The notes below the pieces were generated by a model. The model was not told where the DNA came from. It was given only the letters and a program-made list of their open reading frames with translations, and made no database searches. Below, in pieces: positions 11,101-21,340 of a stretch of DNA of 64,000 nt. The position numbers and the translations under genes are program-made. The DNA is from Parietichytrium sp. I65-24A. Lineage: Eukaryota; Sar; Bigyra; Thraustochytrida; Thraustochytriidae. Every line of letters starts with the position of its first letter. Position 1 is the first letter of the stretch. Location of the stretch: positions 186,001-250,000 of the forward strand of contig BLSF01000032.1 of assembly GCA_012862575.1 (NCBI GenBank), read 5' to 3'.

Positions 11101-13179
11101 CAGTAAGTAGTTGACAGGCTCAAATCTAGACCACCGTGGAGTGCCGTACCGATCAAAAGCGCCAGCGAATATCTCCGGGGACGAGGTCCTCGAGTATCGG
11201 TTCTCGCGGTTATCCATGGTCCCCAACTAGCTCTATCAATAGTACGTCCGGTTCTCAGCTACAAAAGTAACGGGAGAGCACGAGGAACCAGCAGAATGAG
11301 CGAAGATTCTCAGTGTATGGGGCGCAGATTACAGGGCGTATCCGACATTCCCACTCTGGTCAAGAAAAAATGCATAGAACGAAACGTTTGCGGTCGAAAA
11401 TTAACTCTGAAAACGAGCGGTACGAATGATGAGAAGCTTGAAGAACCGGAAACCAACCATCCAAGAGGAAATTAAATCATCGTCCAAAAAACGCATCAAC
11501 ACTGCAAGCAGCTCCAAAACAAAAAGATACTAGTGCTTACTAGAGGACCAAATTTGGCTCGGAAGGAGAACCGCCACTCGCAGAAGCACTCACAAAAGTG
11601 CGACCCACGTTCTCCTGCAGGTCCCACCTTCACCCTCTTCCCGGCGCTCCTCAGCTTTCCTCCAACATGTTGGGCAAACGTTCAGTGGAAAAAAATTTGC
11701 TCTGACAAGCAAGAAACCGCCCCTCTGGGTGGGAGGGACTTGGGGTACTTGGGGAGGAGGATGGTGAGAGGGAAAAAGCCCCGATAAGCTTAACAAATTT
11801 GAAGCCTTGAACGTCCGCCGCGAAACGGACCAAATGGGGGAGAACTATTTGTTACATATTTTACATTTCTTTCTCTTCTCCTTTAGATCTGGTATCTCTG
11901 GTAGGTTAGGTAGTGCCCAAATATCTCTGAAACATGTGTCAAGTTGATTGGTTCTTCCCTCAAAATTGGTATGGTGGTCTTCGCTGAGCGAATGCGAATC
12001 ATCTCCCTCAGCCAAATGAAGAAGCAGGGAGAAAGCCCGGCTCGCAAATTCCAACGTTACACATGTTTGTATCGGGTGCAGAACTCGTACCCGAGAAGAT
12101 TCTGCGACACTGTGTGCGAAAATGAGGAAACGAAATAGGCAAGGGTTGCTAGTCTATTCTATTGTATACTGTAAGGTTTCGAAGATTCAACGCAGTGGAA
12201 AATCGAACCGCTTAGAGCGCTATTTACAGTTCTACGCTCCGTCATCTCTTTCATTTTTCCTATTCGTTTTTTCATGAACATTTTTCGACCTTGTCGAAAT
12301 GACTGTGCTGTCGGTTTTAATTCGTCCCATACAACTCACTTTCAATATTTTCGTTTGCCCCTTTCAATTAGCAAACAAACTTTTGTGAGACGTCCGGTAT
12401 ACTCGGTTTGAACGTGGTCCTAATTTCAGAGTGGAAACGCGGGAGGAGAAGGACCGAGAGATTTGCAACGGAAAGGAGACAAAAAATGAGCCCCAGGTTC
12501 AACGCACGGAGCGGGAAAGGAAGGACCTTGGGTGCCACTGCTGTGTGGAAGCGTTTTTTCGTGTTACGTATCCGTAACTTACACAATGAATCTTCGGTTT
12601 GTAGTGCGCCGGCTCTCTCTGCCTTGTTCCAACTTCAGTAAATTAAATCATTTGCTTCTCTCGGTTTCCTTCCTTTTCTGATCGGAAAAGTCGTTTGTTA
12701 ATTTGTTTCTCTGTTTCGGACATGCAAAAGGGTCGATCGGCGCTCGTCCATTGCTTTCGAAGGTCTGAAGGCGCAAATGCATATCAGGGGCTCCAGGGGC
12801 TCCAGCACCTCGCATGCGCACATTCCAGCGATAATACGAAACCAAAACTTCTTGCGGAGGTCTCGAATCTTGCGCGACGACTCACGTTCGACCTCGTTTT
12901 CATTCGCTGTGTTCAATAGAACGCCGGAAAGTTGGCGACTCCCGCGTTCGCATTATTCGAATGGCTGAATTGGTGACCGACGGCTCAGAAACTCTCAGAA
13001 AGAAGAGGGTCTTAATTGTTTAAGAAATTTGTTTTCATTTTCTTGTTCTTTTGATATCAATTGCAAAAAATACTACGAATAGTGTTATAAAAACAGAGCT
13101 GGAGTTGGCGGAAATTCGCCCGAAAAGTGACACCGAAAGGGCACGAGCCCAAGTACTAATTTGTTCGCCATCCACCCAC
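7781..13179. other. 5.4 kb intergenic region between the two PiT genes
   Basis: No open frame here resembles a known protein, and most are under 115 codons. It contains the upstream region of PiT paralogue 1, a (CT)15 microsatellite, and many short motifs of the GTACTCAGTACTC type (for example near 9830-9845). I looked on both strands for spliced conserved genes and tRNA-like B boxes and found none. It may hold an unrecognised noncoding RNA or a lineage-specific gene. Confidence 0.4.
8101..8130. repeat. (CT)15 microsatellite
   Basis: Fifteen perfect CT units about 320 nt upstream of the PiT paralogue 1 start. It reads as (AG)n on that gene's strand, so it may lie in its promoter or 5' leader. 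Confidence 0.95.
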
Positions 13180-14886
13180 TCAAGCCTCGATGGTGGAGAA
13201 AGCGCCAGTGTCAAGGCCGACGATTGCGGTAGAGTTGGCCGCAAGTTCCAAGGCTGTGGCGCTGTCGAACTGAACACCATATTCGCCAAGGCAGTTCTGC
13301 GGTGCCAGTGGACGGGTCATGCTAGGAGAGTAGACAACGAAGGAGAAGAGGAGGGCAGATGATGCAGCAGCGACAACAAGGGTGATTACCCAGCCGAAGA
13401 AGATTTTCGCGAAGAGTTTGAAGTTGATCGAGGACCGCGCTCCCTCCAAGATTGCAAGACCAATTGATGCGCCAACCATCGTCTGGGTGGTGGAGAGTGG
13501 GATCTTGAGAATGGAACCAATGACAATGATAAAGGCCGTGGAGAGCTCAATGCAGGAGCCACGGGATGGGGTGATCTTGATGAGCTTGACTCCGAGAGCG
13601 CGGATGACCTTGTGGCCATAAGCAGCAAGACCAACCACGATTCCAGCGCCTCCAAGAACCAGGATCCAGCGAGGCACCTCCGACTTGCTGGAGATGGCTC
13701 CGTTGCTGTGGTAGAGAGATGTGATGGCAGCGAGCGGACCGATAGAGTTTGCTACATCGTTTGCACCATGGGCGAAAGACATCATGCACGCAGTGAAAAC
13801 CTGGAGGTAGCCAAACGCCAGCTCCGTTCTGTACTCAAACTTCTCTGCCTTCTCGTGGATCTCAGCAACGCGATCGTTACGGATCTCGTGGATGTTCTCG
13901 TCCTTGCGGGAGAGCCATCCAGAAACACCCGACTTGTTGTTCACTGATACGGAAGGTGTTCCTGGGGCATCTTGAAGTGCTTCAGGGTTAGGGATCTCCT
14001 CCACATCGTCTTGGCTCTCGACGTCCTTGCCGCTCTCGGTCACGTCGCGGTCTTTCTCAGTGATGCCTTCGAGTCTTCTGCGGATAACTGGCACAACGGT
14101 GAAATGAAAGATGAGTCCAACACCTGCTCCAATTGCAGCAGCGACACCAAGAGATGGCCCGGTACCTCCGAGGCTCTTCTCCCATTTGAGGCCTTTGCCT
14201 CCCTTAATGATGATGAACCAGACATTGACGGTAAGGACAATGAAAATCAAGAGAGGGAAGAACTTGAGGGCGCGTTCAAAAGAGTTCTCCGAGCGGAGGA
14301 TGAAGGTCCTCACCAGCAAGAAGAAAAGTGCGGAGAAGGTTCCCGACAGAGCTGGCGCAGCAAACCAGGAGATGACTACATCACGGATGGTAGTCCACCC
14401 AATTGGAGCACCAGGAATGCAGAGTGCGAAACCGAGGATCGCACCGACAATGCTGTGGGTGGTTGAGACTGGAAGCTCCTTGAAAGTGGCCAGGGTGAGC
14501 CAAAATCCTGTGGAGATAAGGGCGCAGAACATTCCAATCATGAGAATATCTGGCTTGTCCTCAAATTCGCTCGGGTCCACGAGGTCCTTCTTGATGGTGG
14601 ATGTGACGCTTGCTCCGAGCAGGGCTGCTCCGGCGAACTCAAAGATACCTGCAATGATGACGGCTTGCATGATGGTCAACGAGCCCGATCCGACCGAGGT
14701 TGCGAACGAGTTTGCTACATCATTCGCTCCAATACCGCAAGCAGCGTAGAATGCAAAGATGATCGCCGCAATGAACATCCATTTGTAATCGTTCTCGAAA
14801 GGAAACTCAATCCCATCAGGGCCGAACGGAAGCTCGTCCTTGTTGATCGGGAAGATCGAGTCCCACGCCACGTATTCTGATCCCAT
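13180..14886 (-). CDS. Inorganic phosphate transporter, PiT/SLC20/Pho89 family (paralogue 2)
   Basis: 568 aa, clearly paralogous to the PiT gene at 6035-7780 along its whole length. It has the same start (MGSEY), GIGANDVANSFATSVGSG near residue 52 and FAHGANDVANSIGPLAAI near 372. VSTTHSIVGA occurs in the first half; the second half has LSTTQTMVGASIG, where His of the other copy is Gln. The charged central loop differs most between the copies, the pattern expected after duplication. Predicted role: cation-coupled phosphate import at the plasma membrane, possibly with different affinity or regulation from paralogue 1. ATG at 14884-14886; intronless. Confidence 0.95.
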   Translation of the reverse strand: MGSEYVAWDSIFPINKDELPFGPDGIEFPFENDYKWMFIAAIIFAFYAACGIGANDVANSFATSVGSGSLTIMQAVIIAGIFEFAGAALLGASVTSTIKKDLVDPSEFEDKPDILMIGMFCALISTGFWLTLATFKELPVSTTHSIVGAILGFALCIPGAPIGWTTIRDVVISWFAAPALSGTFSALFFLLVRTFILRSENSFERALKFFPLLIFIVLTVNVWFIIIKGGKGLKWEKSLGGTGPSLGVAAAIGAGVGLIFHFTVVPVIRRRLEGITEKDRDVTESGKDVESQDDVEEIPNPEALQDAPGTPSVSVNNKSGVSGWLSRKDENIHEIRNDRVAEIHEKAEKFEYRTELAFGYLQVFTACMMSFAHGANDVANSIGPLAAITSLYHSNGAISSKSEVPRWILVLGGAGIVVGLAAYGHKVIRALGVKLIKITPSRGSCIELSTAFIIVIGSILKIPLSTTQTMVGASIGLAILEGARSSINFKLFAKIFFGWVITLVVAAASSALLFSFVVYSPSMTRPLAPQNCLGEYGVQFDSATALELAANSTAIVGLDTGAFSTIEA

Positions 14887-16448
14887 CTTGTCTGTTCCAA
14901 GCTTGCAATTGCTACGTCACTGACCTTTCTCCTCTTTTCGTTTTTGGTCTCTCCAAGTTTTGGGTTTGCTGCGAGACCAATTTACCAACTCGGAAGGTCT
15001 CCACCACAGCATCCCAAATTTTCTCATTTTCATTAGAACCACCTACTCCAAGGTAGCACCCACCACACGCCAAGATTCGATGCCCTCTGCTTTCGAATCT
15101 GTGATGACTGCGGTGGGCACACAATTCTGCCCTATGAGAGGTTTAACCATGACTATGGAACTTGTGGTGCCACCTGTCTATAGGCTTCTTCGGAGATGCA
15201 GTTAACATTTTGGCTGATTGGCTCTTAATAAGAAGGTTGTCTTTGTCTTGCGAGTTCGCACGTGGCTATTTCCAGTAGCTACGACTATTAAGACCGAGGA
15301 AATATCAGTGGTCACGAGAAGCTCACAAAGTGGCTAGCCTCTAGAGGCTACTATATTGCCTTGGCGGAGAAAATCGAGCGAAACAATTATTCCTTTCGTG
15401 AAATGCAAAAATGCAAAGCCTTTCTTCGCAGCAGCCAGCCAGTCAACACACTGTTTTCGCAGTCAATGTGATCTTGATCAAGAGAGTGAGTTCACGAGTT
15501 TGCTTCTGAGGTATGCAAAGATCAATGAAAATTGTCTGTGAGTAGATATTTTCAAGATCGATTCCTATTGCTGTATTTTGTCATCATCATAACGAAATTT
15601 CCACGGAAAGAGAATCTTCACACATCCGCCACACCGACGATCTTCGTTCGTCTACTTGCTATGCAGACGTGCGGAGTAAAAATGATGTCGACCTTGCCCA
15701 CAAAGTCACAACAACGATAACGATGGTAGCATGCTGGGCCTGAGGATGATGATGATGTCTCATGGTGAGCAGCTGAGCGCTGAGCGGCTGTGTGATTCCG
15801 GTCCTGATTGTGAGTACCAGTACTGCGACAGTGAGTACTGACAGTTATCGCTGCGAACATCAGTGAACGCGAAGAATGTGTCTGATAAGCACAAGCGTTG
15901 CGCACCTTCAATCCTTGCAGATATCCTTGCAGATGTATTATTACTCTTGTCGCAACTGTGAGTATTACGTAACGAGTGTCACGAGTGTCACGACTGGAGA
16001 AGATTCAAACCGGAGAGGCCGAAGAGCACAGACTTTGGCAGTCGAATCTTGGCAATTGACGCAAACGTTGTCAAAGCGAGCTCGATCCAGTGACTACCGA
16101 GACCAACTATGAACTTGCCTGGCCAAGTCGGGCAAAAGCGGTGGGACAATATCCCCGTGCGCGTGTCCAGCAAGCTGAGCATTGGCGCTGGGCAGACGCC
16201 AGATATTCTCGGCTCAGTCAGTCGTTCGTTTTTTTTTACAATAGTACTGGTACCGTCGAGAGTATGAGTGCCAGTGCCAAGAGGATTGCACGGGACTCGC
16301 GAAACGCCAAGGCCGGTCTGTCCGGAGCTTTTGGGAACTTTGGGAACTTTGAACAAAAGAATATTGCGAGAGTGAAACGTCTGGTGTTTAGACAATTATG
16401 TACAATGAATTTGTTCTGTGTGGTGATGCGCGTCATGGCACGTCCAGC
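14887..16448. other. intergenic region upstream of PiT paralogue 2
   Basis: About 1.56 kb without a supported gene. The first 40 nt resemble the leader of the other PiT gene. It includes a duplicated ACGAGTGTC near 15970-15990, a near-copy of the dispersed intergenic 10-mer at 15826-15835, and GGGAACTTT repeated twice near 16330. Confidence 0.45.
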
Positions 16449-17465
16449 TTAAGTGTACGTCAACTGAGACGGCGAGTCAATGGCCAACGTAGTCTGGCCG
16501 CCTGCGAATAGATCGTTGCTGATATACGCGAGAACTCCTTCATTGGTAAAGTTGGAGAGCTTCTTTATCTGCCCAAAGACAGACGCCATGGAGGAGTATT
16601 TACCCAAAGTTCCCTCGGCTGCGTTGTTCGCCTGCGCCAAAATAATTTCAGCATCGGCGTTGGCAACGTTCAATACTTTCTGCAGTTGCTGTTCTGCCTC
16701 GGCCAGCTTGGTCTGTGCTTTGGTGAGAGCCTGAACGCGCTCGTTGTTGGCGAGTCGAATCTCACTGCGTGCGTTTTCCTTCTCCTTGACGATGTCCTCG
16801 TACACGTCTGGACGATCTATGTTGCGGAGCTGGAAGCGTGCGACCTCCGCCAAATAACGCGCAGAAAGCTGCTGCTCCAGACCTTGAAACATCGCGGCGC
16901 TCACCTCACTTCGGTTTGTTTGGAATTGCTCGGCGGTGTAGTCTCCACAAACCTGAGCTATGGAGGCGCGGGTCTGCCTCTGAACATATTTTTGGTAAGT
17001 GTCGAAGTCGCGGAACTTCAGAGTCAGGTCATACAGGTCCGATTTGAATGGCACAAACTGAAACGAAAAGTCTAACAAAATGGAGAGTCCGTCAGCGGAA
17101 TTGCACGGCATTAACTCGGGTGGGCTAAACTCGAGGGTGGTGTACTTTGCTGGCCAGATGACAGTCGTTCCAAAGGTCGGCTTGGTCTGAAGACCCTGCT
17201 CGAGCGCTTGTGTTCCCAGCGTGGCTTGAATGACGTTGTATGCCAAACCTGTTTCCACGGGATCAATCTTTGTAAGCGATGTCGCCAGCACCACGATGAT
17301 GATCACGAAGACCGACAGGCCGCAGAAGGAGCATGCTGCGCACCCATACTCTTCCACGAAGATCTCGCGCAGCGACTCATCGTCCTGGGGCCTCTTTTCT
17401 AGCTCTCTGTTGCTCTCGATATCCATTTCAGCTTTGGTACTCTTTCTCCGCAAATTTTCAATCAT
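16449..17465 (-). CDS. SPFH/band-7 domain membrane protein (paralogue A)
   Basis: 338 aa. A cytosolic acidic N-terminus with a small cysteine cluster (EYGCAACSFCG) is followed by one membrane helix (about 44-64). An SPFH/prohibitin-like domain spans about 65-230 (DPVETGLAYN, then LDFSFQFVPFKSDLYDL, then the ARFQLRNIDRPD strand). An Ala/Glu/Gln-rich helical tail (about 235-300, EKENARSEIRLANNERVQAL, LAQANNAAEG) is of the kind that oligomerises in prohibitins and stomatins. SPFH proteins scaffold membrane microdomains; substrate and membrane are unknown here. It is divergently transcribed from a second SPFH gene, with about 1 kb between their starts, so a shared promoter is possible. ATG at 17463-17465; intronless. 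Confidence 0.8.
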   Translation of the reverse strand: MIENLRRKSTKAEMDIESNRELEKRPQDDESLREIFVEEYGCAACSFCGLSVFVIIIVVLATSLTKIDPVETGLAYNVIQATLGTQALEQGLQTKPTFGTTVIWPAKYTTLEFSPPELMPCNSADGLSILLDFSFQFVPFKSDLYDLTLKFRDFDTYQKYVQRQTRASIAQVCGDYTAEQFQTNRSEVSAAMFQGLEQQLSARYLAEVARFQLRNIDRPDVYEDIVKEKENARSEIRLANNERVQALTKAQTKLAEAEQQLQKVLNVANADAEIILAQANNAAEGTLGKYSSMASVFGQIKKLSNFTNEGVLAYISNDLFAGGQTTLAIDSPSQLTYT

Positions 17466-18479
17466 TTAATCAGAAACTGGTCTGCTTGCTTTCATTTCTT
17501 CCGACTGCATCCCTTCTGCTTGGCACGCCGTAATGCGTCTTACTCCTGTCCCACACCGGTGGTACAATAGGCTATGAACGTTTCTTTGATGAATAAATAA
17601 ATTATATCAATTTCGCTTGCTTTCCCAATCATCTTTTGTTGACGGTGGTACAGTAATGTACAGTACACGCGACCCACAGGAATACTCCCTTCCAACGAAA
17701 GAAAGTGCAATTGCGTTCAAAGATTTGCGAATTCTGGCTCTCATCTTCGTTGCTGAAATTATGTAGTACGTCTTACCGGTGCGTACGTACCAATGCATAG
17801 CACCGGTACAGTATCTCGTTGCTCATTCAGGAGCACCAACTGCGGATGCAACGTAGAAGCAGATGAAGCCAGCTGCTCATAGGTGGCGCAGATCTCGCTC
17901 AGATCTTTCACCACTTTCACCCCACTATGGATGGCTTACAGCTGCTCACTCTGCTCACTGCCGTTCGAAAAAGGTGGCTTGGAAAAGGTGGACAACTACT
18001 ACCTCTTGGCTAGTGAGGTACACAACTGCAGTTTCGTAAGTTTCGTAGTTCGATGAAACTGTACTTCTGACTCTTCTGACTCTTCAGACACATTAGCACA
18101 CAATTACAACGTTGATAGAGAAACTGCAGATCAGCAGCGGAAGCGAACGACAGTGAGAAGCTGTAACCCCTGCTTAGTTGGGTGGCAGATCAGAGATGAT
18201 CAGGGGTCAAGGATGACGAGACGCTTCACTGGAAATACGCCCTCGCTTCCCTGGAACTGTAAACACTGGCGGGTGCCTTCCTCTGACACTTCCAACACTT
18301 CCTTGCATCGCTCAGACCAGTGGACTCTAGCGATACCGGTAGTGGCACTATTTTTGAGGCACGAAGCTACTTGACAGTGAGCTCCAGTAGCGATACCAGT
18401 AATGGCACTTACATTTGAAAGGCACGAAGCTACTTTGGTTGCGAGCTCCGTTGCCAAACAAACCCAAAACAGGACGCGA
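17466..18479. other. shared upstream region of the divergent SPFH gene pair
   Basis: About 1.0 kb between two divergent starts. It contains ACCGGT-based motifs (17556, 17771, 17805), a 60-bp imperfect direct repeat just before the plus-strand start, and one exact copy of TGACAGTGAG at 18372-18381. It probably acts as a bidirectional promoter; that is inferred only from gene orientation. Confidence 0.45.
18328..18449 (+). repeat. imperfect direct repeat, two copies of about 60 bp
   Basis: Copy 1 is 18328-18385 and copy 2 is 18388-18449. Both run TAGCGATACC.GTA.TGGCACT, then GGCACGAAGCTACTT, and end GAGCTCC. The pair sits just upstream of the SPFH paralogue B start. An in-frame ATG at 18402 lies inside copy 2, which argues that the true start is further downstream. 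Confidence 0.85.
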
Positions 18480-19646
18480 ATGTCGACGTGCTGCTTCATC
18501 TACGCTGAGGATATCGATCCGGACGAAGCAGGTTGCTGCGACTCCGACTGCCTCGGCTGCTTTGGGGATAGCGATACGAACGTTGTAGTTTGCTGCTATA
18601 TTGATCAAACCAGCGACGAATACGCAAGAATGCCTTCATGCTCCGACTGCCTCGTCGGCTGCTTTGACGATGACGACAAAATTTGCTGCTGCTTTCCACA
18701 GTCGAAGAAGGGCAGGCTGGACTGCTTGCTCACTTTCACGATAACGAGCGTCATCTTATTCGTTGTCCTCCTCACGACAAGCTTCTGCCGCGTGGACTAC
18801 TACGACTATGGGCTTCAGAAAAGCCGAATTCAAGGCTCCATCGACCTCAACAAGGTCTACTCCTCGGGTCTCTACCTTTTGAACCCAGACGCAACATTTG
18901 TTACTTTCCCTTCAACTTCTCTTTCGCTAGACATGAATGATCTTGCCGTCTGGAGCAAGGCGTCATCTGGCGAGAACGAAGGTGAAAGCGCTGGAACCCC
19001 ACTGGACATTGACTGCTTCGTGGAGTATCGCTTGATCAAAGACAAGGTCGCCAATTTGTACCAAAAGGTGGGATTCAACTTTGAGCCGTTCATTCGCAAT
19101 GTCGCGACGAATGCAATCAAGAACAATGCCACGCTTTTTTCTGCGGACCAATACCTGACAGAACTTCGGACCATTCAAAAACGCTTTTTCGACGCTGTCG
19201 CGCTCGAGCTCGAAGTCGCAGCCGACGCTACCTTGACAAATCTTCAGATCGTTCACGTCAAGTTTCCGGACTCGTATTACGCGCGGAAATTGGCGGCAGC
19301 GGTGCAAGACCAGAAGAACCTGATCGAGGATTACACCCAGACGAGTGTGTTGGTGCGTGGAAACACCTCTGTGCTCGTGAACGAGATCGAAACCAAGGCC
19401 TCGAAGATGCTCCGCGTTGGAGAATCTGAGGCGGCTCTCATCGTAAAGCGCGCCTCAAACGAGGCTCTCAAAATCAGTGGTGATGCGGAGCGTGATGGAC
19501 TCCTGAACGCGCTGGCAAATGAGCTTGAAATAAAGGACCAAAAGGAGCTCCTCAGCCTCAACTACCTCGTCAACATCAAGAACAAGGGACTCAAGAACGC
19601 ATTTGTAAACTTTGGACAGTTACCAGAAGCCAAGTCCCTCATTTAA
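18480..19646 (+). CDS. SPFH/band-7 membrane protein with duplicated cysteine-rich N-terminus (paralogue B)
   Basis: 388 aa from the ATG at 18480. An upstream in-frame ATG (18402) lies in a noncoding repeat. Residues 1-81 contain a duplicated motif, CDSDCLGCFGD..CC (20-39) and CSDCLVGCFDDDD..CCC (54-71); 16 Cys occur in the first 103 residues. A membrane helix follows (about 82-102), then an SPFH-like domain (about 103-270; DYGLQKSRIQGSIDL, LDIDCFVEYRL, TNLQIVHVKFPDSYY) and a helical, Ala/Glu-rich tail (about 285-360). The order (Cys cluster, TM, SPFH, helical tail) matches the divergent neighbour at 16449-17465. The cysteines could be palmitoylated or bind metal; neither is shown. A microdomain scaffold role is inferred from the family. 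Confidence 0.8.
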   Translation: MSTCCFIYAEDIDPDEAGCCDSDCLGCFGDSDTNVVVCCYIDQTSDEYARMPSCSDCLVGCFDDDDKICCCFPQSKKGRLDCLLTFTITSVILFVVLLTTSFCRVDYYDYGLQKSRIQGSIDLNKVYSSGLYLLNPDATFVTFPSTSLSLDMNDLAVWSKASSGENEGESAGTPLDIDCFVEYRLIKDKVANLYQKVGFNFEPFIRNVATNAIKNNATLFSADQYLTELRTIQKRFFDAVALELEVAADATLTNLQIVHVKFPDSYYARKLAAAVQDQKNLIEDYTQTSVLVRGNTSVLVNEIETKASKMLRVGESEAALIVKRASNEALKISGDAERDGLLNALANELEIKDQKELLSLNYLVNIKNKGLKNAFVNFGQLPEAKSLI

Positions 19647-21340
19647 CTTTGCGCAACTGCCCCCACTGCACTTTGATGGCTCTGTAAATAAACAAAATTG
19701 CCGGTGAACGATTTGCTTTTTTCCCTTTTCGCTTATTTTGTTTCTTCTTGGCCATTCAAAGCGATTGGCTCTACCAATCCACGCGAACTCGCAGCGCTTG
19801 GTTGGAAGGGTGGGGTTTCGCAGTCTCGTCAATGATCACAACGCATCCTACCTTCCAATAGGGTTTGTTTCCGCTGCACCTCGTGGCTCCACTTATGATC
19901 ACAACAGTCTCGTAGCGGAATTCTTTTCTGCTGCGGCATTCGGTACCGGTACATTTAATGATCTCAGCTCCAGCATTCGCGCTCACCGCATCCGTGCCAG
20001 AACGCCACGCGCTCTGAGCATTTCTACTGCGGAGCGGTAGTGCAAACGCACCTCTTGACCATGACAAGCTGAGAGGTTTCGAAGTTTAGGGAATACACAC
20101 TCTGCAGTAGCCTCAAGAACAAGAATCGTCAAATCTCTCATGAGACTGTCGATGACTGTCGATCTCTCTTTTCAAAGTGCCTTTTCCAACACCGACGCTC
20201 CTACTGATGTCTTATGTCCTTGTGCAACCTCGGTTGTACTAAAATAGTACCAGTGCCGTTTTCACACGCAGAATCATCATGATTGCCTCTTGAAGACAAA
20301 CTCTTGACATCTGCTTCACTCTGGCAAACAAACACGTGAGGAGCAACGAACTTTTGGCCTCTTCAAGTTTGCCTTCGTCCCTGTCTTGAGAGTTGGAAGA
20401 TGTTGAGAGATGTTGGAAGATTGGCAACGCAATTTGAAACGTCAACCGGTACCGGTACTGACAGTGAGTACAATCGACGTTCCATTCTCTTGCGCAACGG
20501 GCGCGGCGTTCGTCTGCATTCTCCTTCTTACACGCCAGCTCCTAAGGGGGGCTACTCGTCGCGGTAGTCAAGCTAGCCCGTGTTGCGACAGAGCAAGTTC
20601 GCTTCGCGATCTTTGACCGATGGGAATCAATTGAAAAAAGCTCATACTACTCTGTTAATACTTCATTATTACAGCGATGTGATGTGATTAGACTTATTAC
20701 AAAATAGCACAATCAAACAATCAAACAATCAAACAAAATGCGCTCACACCCCACAATTGTGCAAACAAACCCTAGCATTATCATAACCATAAACCACAGT
20801 AGTGTCTCATAAGGAGGGGGCATACCCCGAGGTGTGCACGCGGAAGGCAATAGTAACTATCTATCATGTACCATAAGGTCGGATTTTGAGCCGCAATTTG
20901 GGTTGAGTAGCGCACTACTACCGATACGGGCATTACTGCGAGAGGGTAAAAGTTCTAGTGCGTATCTCGAAAAACGAGTCGATTTGGTTCGGATAAGCCA
21001 CGGACGACTGCAAAGAAAAAGAGTCGCATGTAAGAAGATGGAAGCTATGAAAACCAAAGTCTGGAGACGAACCATCTCTCGCACATCTCGCAATCAACTG
21101 TGACGTGCAGAAAAGTCCAAAACTCGCGTTTCGCTTGCACCGACTCGTAAAGCCCAGGTATGCTCAGGTAGCAGCGCAAAGCGCAGCAATCCATGTGAAG
21201 ACGACTGTAGTACTACCACTCTCAAGGATAGTGAGATGGAGTGGTAGAGTGGTGTGGCGTGCAATGCCGACCGGGCTTGGAAGGAAGCACACAAAGCAAA
21301 GCTCGGGTGCCTGAGCAGCGAGTCATCACGAGGCCCAAAG
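19647..21340. other. intergenic region upstream of the 7TM receptor gene
   Basis: About 1.7 kb with no supported gene. It contains ACCGGTACCGGTACTG followed at once by TGACAGTGAG (20459-20468), and a CAATCAAA tandem run near 20711-20735. An open frame runs upstream from the receptor's signal peptide to 21254 but adds no recognisable sequence. Confidence 0.45.

Noticed and set aside
15990-16050. GATTCAAACC, resembling a reversed tRNA B box
   Set aside because: Flanking bases do not pair into a T arm or acceptor stem, so it is not a tRNA.
18402-18479. Upstream in-frame ATG of the SPFH paralogue B gene
   Set aside because: It lies inside a 60-bp noncoding direct repeat; the next ATG at 18480 starts the Cys-rich domain.
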